Source: Bdellovibrionaceae bacterium UBA2466
GTDB lineage: Bacteria; Bdellovibrionota; FAC87; UBA2466
NCBI GenBank assembly: GCA_002342225.1
Contig: DDPO01000158.1
Coordinates: forward strand, 1 to 11,017
Direction of reading: 5' to 3'
DNA length: 11,017 nt
The notes beneath the pieces were generated by a model. The model was not told where the DNA came from. It ran no database searches and saw only the letters and a program-made list of their open reading frames with translations. Of this stretch, positions 6,673-11,017 are shown one piece after another. The translations under genes were made by a program, and so were the position numbers. Position 1 is the stretch's first letter, and each line of letters starts with the position of its first letter.

Positions 6673-7436
6673 AGCTTTCTGTAGTTATACCAGCTCATAA
6701 CGAAGAGGGATGTATTGAATCGACAGTTGTTCAACTCTCAAAATATTTAGTAAAAGAAGCGATTCCTCACGAAATTATCGTTGTCGATGATGGTTCAACA
6801 GATCAAACTCCGTTCATCTTAGAAAAAATTTCGGGTTTTATTCCAGAGTTGAGATGGGTCAAAAATAGTGCTCCTAATGGTTTCGGCTACGCTGTTCGTT
6901 GTGGTTTAAGTTGTTTTTCGGGCGATGCTGTTGCTATTTATATGGCAGACGCTTCCGACACGCCTGAAGACCTCGCTCGATTTTATAAAACCTTTACCTA
7001 TCAAAAAGTAGATTGTGTTTTTGGTACGCGATGGGAAAAACAATCTAAAGTCGTTGATTATCCGTGGTTTAAGTTAATATTAAACCGCCTCGTAAATCGA
7101 TTTATTCAATTACTTTTCGGTATTCGTTACAATGATGTTACCAACGCTTTTAAACTTTACTCGCGAAGAACTATCAAAGGGGTCGAACCTATTTTAAGTC
7201 CCCATTTTAATTTAACGGTAGAACTCCCTCTAAAAGCTATCGTGAGAGGCTATAGCTACACGGTTTTACCCAATACTTGGATCAACAGAAAAACGGGAGA
7301 ATCAAAACTTAAAATTAAGGAAATGGGTTCTCGATATCTCTTTATCATCCTTTACTGCTTTATTGAAAAATGGCTTTCCCGCGGAGATTACCGCATTTCC
7401 CCTCCAAAAGAGGCAGAGCCAGCCATTTCTGCTTAA
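6669..7436 (+). CDS. Family 2 glycosyltransferase, dolichol/polyprenyl-phosphate-mannose-synthase-like
   Basis: This 255-residue GT-A fold enzyme has the expected motifs in order. They are [10 protein letters not shown] (4-13), the nucleotide-binding VVDDGSTD (38-45), the donor/metal site MADASDTP (92-99), GTRW (119-122), a central [13 protein letters not shown] (155-167), and the late [20 protein letters not shown] typical of DPM-synthase-like enzymes. It likely transfers a sugar from a nucleotide donor to a polyprenyl phosphate or related lipid at the inner face of the inner membrane. There is no clear transmembrane pair as in long DPM synthases, only hydrophobic patches near 145-150 and 223-232, so association is probably peripheral. 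ATG 6669 lies inside the end of the upstream SDR gene (4-base overlap), which places it in the same operon. The donor may be the sugar made by the two SDRs. Donor and acceptor identity is inference. Confidence 0.88.
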   Translation: MKLSVVIPAHNEEGCIESTVVQLSKYLVKEAIPHEIIVVDDGSTDQTPFILEKISGFIPELRWVKNSAPNGFGYAVRCGLSCFSGDAVAIYMADASDTPEDLARFYKTFTYQKVDCVFGTRWEKQSKVVDYPWFKLILNRLVNRFIQLLFGIRYNDVTNAFKLYSRRTIKGVEPILSPHFNLTVELPLKAIVRGYSYTVLPNTWINRKTGESKLKIKEMGSRYLFIILYCFIEKWLSRGDYRISPPKEAEPAISA

Positions 7437-7438
7437 AA

Positions 7439-7452
7439 GAAAGCATACTTTC
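7439..7452 (+). repeat. Small hairpin after the glycosyltransferase gene
   Basis: GAAAG-CATA-CTTTC forms a perfect 5-bp stem starting 3 bases after the TAA. No T-run follows, so it is not an intrinsic terminator by itself. It may stabilise the transcript's 3' end or be chance. Confidence 0.3.
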
Positions 7453-7491
7453 GAAGACTTAACGCTTGGCATTACGCCCTATCTTAGATTC

Positions 7492-7520
7492 TTGAAATCC
7501 AACCGACTGTCCCCTATCAT
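7492..7520 (+). promoter_or_regulatory. Sigma70-type promoter of lepB-dnaE
   Basis: TTGAAA (7492-7497) and TATCAT (7515-7520) are separated by exactly 17 bases, and each matches consensus at five of six positions. The expected start near 7526-7527 gives a leader of about 40 bases before lepB. This is the best promoter in the window and separates the housekeeping pair from the sugar cassette. Confidence 0.7.
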
Positions 7521-7550
7521 GCCGACTGTTTAAATCGGCACTTTTCTTCT
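7520..7550 (+). terminator. Terminator-like hairpin just downstream of the lepB -10 box
   Basis: TGCCGA (7520-7525) pairs perfectly with TCGGCA (7535-7540) across a 9-base loop, followed by CTTTTCTTCT. It could end read-through transcripts from the glycosyltransferase operon. The left arm lies before the predicted lepB transcription start, so the hairpin would not form in lepB's own mRNA. Alternatively the palindrome is an operator overlapping +1. Six base pairs with an interrupted T-tract is moderate evidence. Confidence 0.45.
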
Positions 7551-7566
7551 GAAAGAGAGCTCTAGA

Positions 7567-8340
7567 ATGAATTTTATCAAACAAAACACTCAGCTCATTC
7601 TCATGCTGGCTGCACTGTTTGCTTTGCGTTGGAGTGTGATTGAGCCTTACGTAGTACCTACGGGCTCGATGGAACCTACTTTAAAGACGGGCGATCGTCT
7701 CTATGCACTCAAATGCGCTTACGATTTAAGAATCCCAATGACCGATAAAATACTCTTTCGCACCGGAACTGTGAAACGAGGAGACGTTATTTTGTTCCAA
7801 GCGCCTCGAACTCCAGAGATCACCTATGTAAAACGAGCCATTGGACTTCCCGGAGACAAAATAGCCTTTAGAGATGGTGTTCTGTACATCAATGGCGAAG
7901 AGGTCAAAAAAACGGTCACAAACAATCGTGACGTTATGTACGACATTGAAATGAAACAAGAGAAAACTCTGTTCATCGAGCAACTGGGAGACGTCAAACA
8001 CTATGTAATCTTAAGAACCGAATACTTTGACCCCTCCTTACGATTTATGGATGAAATCCAAGTTCCCGAAGGCCATCTCTTTGCGGTTGGAGATAATCGA
8101 GATAACAGCCATGACAGTCGTGCTTGGGGTTTTGTGCCTATGGAAAACTTAAAAGGAAAAGCAATGTTCATCTGGTACTCTAGCTGGGATCCCTTGGTAA
8201 AAGATACAATGGCTTCAACCTCTTTGTCGCCTTTGGAACGAATCTATTATTACATTTACGAGTTTTTTGTATTTTTCCCTCACTATTTTAATGGTGAGGC
8301 TTGGATCAGAAAAGAACGCGTAGGAACTATTATTCAATAA
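7567..8340 (+). CDS. lepB: Signal peptidase I
   Basis: Signal peptidase I cleaves signal peptides from exported preproteins at the outer face of the inner membrane. This 257-residue protein has one N-terminal membrane anchor (about residues 8-22) followed by the family boxes: PTGSMEPTL with nucleophile S34, RGDVILFQAP (71-80), YVKRAIGLPGD with general-base K89, and GDNRDNSHDSRAWGFVP (175-191). Length and box order fit Gram-negative LepB, and a late hydrophobic stretch (YYYIYEFFVFF, near 229-239) may lie along the membrane. It would process the exported proteins encoded on the opposite strand of this window, among all others. A good promoter lies about 50 bases upstream. The Shine-Dalgarno is weak (GAGAG about 7 bases before ATG). 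The TAA stop shares its last base with the dnaE ATG (TAATG). Confidence 0.97.
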   Translation: MNFIKQNTQLILMLAALFALRWSVIEPYVVPTGSMEPTLKTGDRLYALKCAYDLRIPMTDKILFRTGTVKRGDVILFQAPRTPEITYVKRAIGLPGDKIAFRDGVLYINGEEVKKTVTNNRDVMYDIEMKQEKTLFIEQLGDVKHYVILRTEYFDPSLRFMDEIQVPEGHLFAVGDNRDNSHDSRAWGFVPMENLKGKAMFIWYSSWDPLVKDTMASTSLSPLERIYYYIYEFFVFFPHYFNGEAWIRKERVGTIIQ

Positions 8341-11017
8341 TGTCTGCCGACTTCACACATTTGCATGTGCACTCCAACTACAGTTTATTGGACAGCACTA
8401 TTCGAATCGAAGATCTCGTAAAAGTAGCTTCGAACGATAAAATGTCTGCGCTTGCACTAACCGACCATGGCAACATGTTTGGTGCACTCGACTTTTATCT
8501 TTATGCGAAAAAGTATGGACTTAAACCCATTATTGGTTGTGAAGTCTATTTAGCTCCGGGAAACCGTTTTTTAAGAGGCAACAACACAAGTGGCGACGAA
8601 GAAGTTGCACCCTATGCTACGAGTCGCTCCGGCATGAACCACTTAATTTTGTTAGTGCAAAATGAAGTGGGTTATCAAAACCTCTGTAAATTGGTTAGTT
8701 CCGGATTTCTTGAAGGTTTCTACTACAAGCCCAGAATCGACAAAGATATTTTAAAAGAACATAGCGAAGGGCTTATTGCGACTTCGGCATGTTTGAAAGG
8801 TGAAGTTTCCAATCTTTGTTTGATTGGAGACATGGACAGAGCACGAGAAGCTGCAACTTTTTATCGAGATCTCTTCAAGGGTAACTTTTACTTGGAGCTT
8901 CAGCAAAATGGTGTTCCACAGCAGATGCTGGTTAACCAGCGTTTTCAAGAACTCTCAAAAGAATTGGGTATCCCGCTTATTGCAACAGCCGATTGCCACT
9001 ACTTGAACAAAGAAGATGCTTTTGCACAAGAAGTTCTCTTAGCGATTCAAACCGGTAGAACTCTTGAGGATCCCGCTTCTCACAATGTCATCAGTGATGA
9101 GTTTTATTTCAAACCTCAAGCGACTTTGAAAGAGGAGTTTTCCCACTGCCCTGAAGCGATTGCTAATACAATGAAAATCGCTCAGCAATGTTCCTTTGAG
9201 TTTAAATTTGACGATGAAAAAGGAAAAAAAATCTATCACTTTCCAAAATTCGAACCCCCCGGAGGGAAAACTGCAGAGCAGTTTCTCGTAGACTCTGCTC
9301 AATTGGGTTTAGCGCGAATTCTTGAAGAGAAAGAGGAAATTGACCAAAAACCTCTCAGTATCGAGCAACGAAAAAAGTATCAAGATCGTTTGGAAAAAGA
9401 ACTCACTGTGATTACTTCAATGGGTTTTACAGGTTACTTTCTGATCGTTTCTGATTTTATTGGTTATGCAAAAGATCATGGTATTCCGGTAGGTCCCGGA
9501 CGGGGGTCGGGTGCTGGTAGTTTGGTAGCCTATTGTCTTCGAATCACAGAGCTTGATCCTCTAGAGCATGGGCTTCTCTTTGAACGTTTTTTAAATCCTG
9601 AACGTGTTTCTCTTCCAGACTTTGACGTCGACTTTTGTATGGACAAAAGGGATCAGATTATTAAGTACGTGGTCGATAAATACGGGAAGGAATGTGTCGC
9701 CCAGATTATTACCTACGGAAAACTCCAAGCGCGCGGAGTTATTAGGGACGTCGGAAGAGCTTTCGGTATGCCGGTCAGTGAAGTTGATAAAATTGCAAAG
9801 CTAGTTCCGGAAACTCTCAATATCACGCTCGATAAAGCTTTTGAACAAGAGTCGAGATTAAGAGAACTCACAACAAATGATCCCAAATTGCACCACCTCT
9901 TTTCTGTTTGTCGCTCACTTGAAGGACTCGCGCGACATGCTTCAATTCATGCTGCCGGACTTGTGATTTCTAACCGGCCTATGGTCGAGCATTGCCCTCT
10001 TTACCGAGGGAAAAATGATGAGTTGGTGATTCAGTTCGACATGAAAAAAGCCGAAGAGATTGGGCTCATCAAGTTCGACTTTTTAGGTCTAAAAACTCTC
10101 ACTTTCTTACAGGCTGCAGAAAAACTTGTGAATACTCGTCACCCAGAGAGTCCTTTAAATCTGGGCCGCCTTAATCTTTCGGATAAAAAGATGTATGAGA
10201 TGCTCTCAAAAGGAGACACTTTTGGAATATTCCAACTTGAGAGTTCCGGTATGCAAGACCTTCTCAAGAAAGCTCGTCCCGACTGTTTTGCAGATATCGT
10301 AGCTATTATTTCGCTCTATCGACCGGGCCCGATGGTCATGCTCGACGACTTTATTGGCCGCAAGCACGGCACCATTCCTATTCAGTATGAGTTTGATGAA
10401 TTAAGACCCATTCTTCAAGAAACTTACGGGATCATGGTTTACCAAGAGCAGGTTCAGCAGATTGCGATGAAGCTTGCAAGCTACACTGCGGGTGGAGCCG
10501 ACCTTTTACGTCGAGCGATGGGAAAAAAGAAGCCCGAGGAAATGGCAAAACAGAAAGAGATTTTTCTGTCAGGATCCCAAAAGAACAATCACGATCCTGT
10601 AAAAGCAGAGAAGCTTTTCGACCTCATGGCCAACTTTGCGGGCTATGGATTCAACAAATCTCATGCAGCGGCTTATTCGGTCATCACTTGCCAAACAGCT
10701 TATTTAAAAGCCCACTACCCGGTTGAATTTTTTGCAACATTGTTGTCAACTGAACGTGAAAACACAGATAAGATCACTAAATACATCGCAGATGCTAAAA
10801 GACACCAAATCGATGTTCTGCCCCCTGATATCAACGAGAGCGATACCGATTTTACAGTTTTAACAGAGTCTCAGATTCGATTTGGCTTAGGAGCTATCAA
10901 AGGAGTTGGGCAAATTGCTATCGACTCGGTATTAGAAGCTCGTAAAAAAGGGGGGGCTTTCACCGACCTTTTCGACCTTTGTGCTCGTTGTAACTCTCGA
11001 ACCGTCAACAAACGGGT
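8340..11017 (+). CDS. dnaE: DNA polymerase III alpha subunit (DnaE), 3' end beyond window
   Basis: This is the replicative DNA polymerase catalytic subunit. About 892 residues are present of roughly 1,160 usual for DnaE. The frame is open to the right edge without stops or frameshifts. The N-terminal PHP domain starts HLHVHSNYSLLDS (7-19) and keeps LTDHG (40-44), GCEVY (66-70), H101, C151 and ADCH (217-220). The polymerase core has GPGRGSGAGS (385-394), the catalytic PDFDVDF (426-432, D429 and D431), the third aspartate D580 in KFDFLGL, and FQLESSGM in the later palm/finger region. It continues through GYGFNKSHAAAYS toward the tandem HhH region, where KGVGQIAIDSV is visible near the edge. Start ATG 8340 overlaps the lepB TAA with no nearby Shine-Dalgarno, so translation is probably coupled. 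The rich PHP ligands contrast with the degenerate E. coli DnaE PHP. Confidence 0.97.
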   Translation, partial: MSADFTHLHVHSNYSLLDSTIRIEDLVKVASNDKMSALALTDHGNMFGALDFYLYAKKYGLKPIIGCEVYLAPGNRFLRGNNTSGDEEVAPYATSRSGMNHLILLVQNEVGYQNLCKLVSSGFLEGFYYKPRIDKDILKEHSEGLIATSACLKGEVSNLCLIGDMDRAREAATFYRDLFKGNFYLELQQNGVPQQMLVNQRFQELSKELGIPLIATADCHYLNKEDAFAQEVLLAIQTGRTLEDPASHNVISDEFYFKPQATLKEEFSHCPEAIANTMKIAQQCSFEFKFDDEKGKKIYHFPKFEPPGGKTAEQFLVDSAQLGLARILEEKEEIDQKPLSIEQRKKYQDRLEKELTVITSMGFTGYFLIVSDFIGYAKDHGIPVGPGRGSGAGSLVAYCLRITELDPLEHGLLFERFLNPERVSLPDFDVDFCMDKRDQIIKYVVDKYGKECVAQIITYGKLQARGVIRDVGRAFGMPVSEVDKIAKLVPETLNITLDKAFEQESRLRELTTNDPKLHHLFSVCRSLEGLARHASIHAAGLVISNRPMVEHCPLYRGKNDELVIQFDMKKAEEIGLIKFDFLGLKTLTFLQAAEKLVNTRHPESPLNLGRLNLSDKKMYEMLSKGDTFGIFQLESSGMQDLLKKARPDCFADIVAIISLYRPGPMVMLDDFIGRKHGTIPIQYEFDELRPILQETYGIMVYQEQVQQIAMKLASYTAGGADLLRRAMGKKKPEEMAKQKEIFLSGSQKNNHDPVKAEKLFDLMANFAGYGFNKSHAAAYSVITCQTAYLKAHYPVEFFATLLSTERENTDKITKYIADAKRHQIDVLPPDINESDTDFTVLTESQIRFGLGAIKGVGQIAIDSVLEARKKGGAFTDLFDLCARCNSRTVNKR

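Noticed and set aside
7556..7563. AGAGCTCT palindrome before lepB as an operator
   Set aside because: An 8-base palindrome is expected often by chance, and this one overlaps the ribosome-binding region without further support.
8751..9804. Several 60-87 codon open frames on both strands within this interval
   Set aside because: They all fall inside the continuous dnaE frame, which carries all expected polymerase motifs.
1..11017. CRISPR array, tRNA/rRNA, insertion sequence, toxin-antitoxin or phage-defence module
   Set aside because: No regularly spaced repeats, cloverleaf-like segments, transposase motifs or paired small toxin/antitoxin frames were seen on either strand.

Overview
The window looks like a chromosomal segment of a free-living Gram-negative bacterium. 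It encodes outer-membrane barrel-like proteins, periplasmic proteins with signal peptides, signal peptidase I and a DnaE-type DNA polymerase III alpha subunit. Base composition is moderately AT-rich by eye. The pairing of a DUF3015-like protein with a DUF4105/Lnb-like protein, together with the general flavour of the proteins, points to the Bdellovibrionota (Bdellovibrio-like bacteria). This assignment is inferred from protein resemblance and not proven. I see no rRNA, tRNA, CRISPR array, insertion sequence or phage gene.

Left half (1-4348), all on the minus strand, reads right to left. First comes a 637-residue DUF4105-like exported protein with a barrel-like C-terminal part. Next is a small secreted four-cysteine DUF3015-like protein with its own SD and a candidate -10, closed by a strong intrinsic terminator. 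Then comes a tightly packed set of three genes: a predicted outer-membrane beta-barrel, a peroxiredoxin-like CxxC protein that starts immediately after the barrel's stop codon, and an unfamiliar protein with eight cysteines in a FYVE/RING-like pattern, which starts in a 4-base overlap and runs off the left edge.

A divergent intergenic region (4349-4510) separates the halves. It carries candidate promoters for both directions and a perfect 6-2-6 inverted repeat.

Right half (4511-11017), all on the plus strand. Two tandem nucleotide-sugar epimerase-like SDR genes resemble the CDP-tyvelose/CDP-paratose 2-epimerase group, and a dolichol-phosphate-mannose-synthase-like GT2 glycosyltransferase follows. 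They form a compact surface-sugar cassette. The second SDR has Phe where the catalytic Tyr of YxxxK is expected. A sigma70-type promoter partly interlocked with a terminator-like hairpin then precedes lepB (signal peptidase I), whose stop overlaps the start of dnaE. The dnaE gene runs off the right edge after about 892 codons and keeps an apparently complete PHP metal site.

The clearest leads are the bacterial FYVE-like zinc protein and its redox neighbour, the possible permuted papain-like His/Cys pair in the DUF4105 protein, the Tyr-less SDR beside a Tyr-containing sibling, and the promoter/terminator nesting before lepB. No large novel defence or mobile system is visible.
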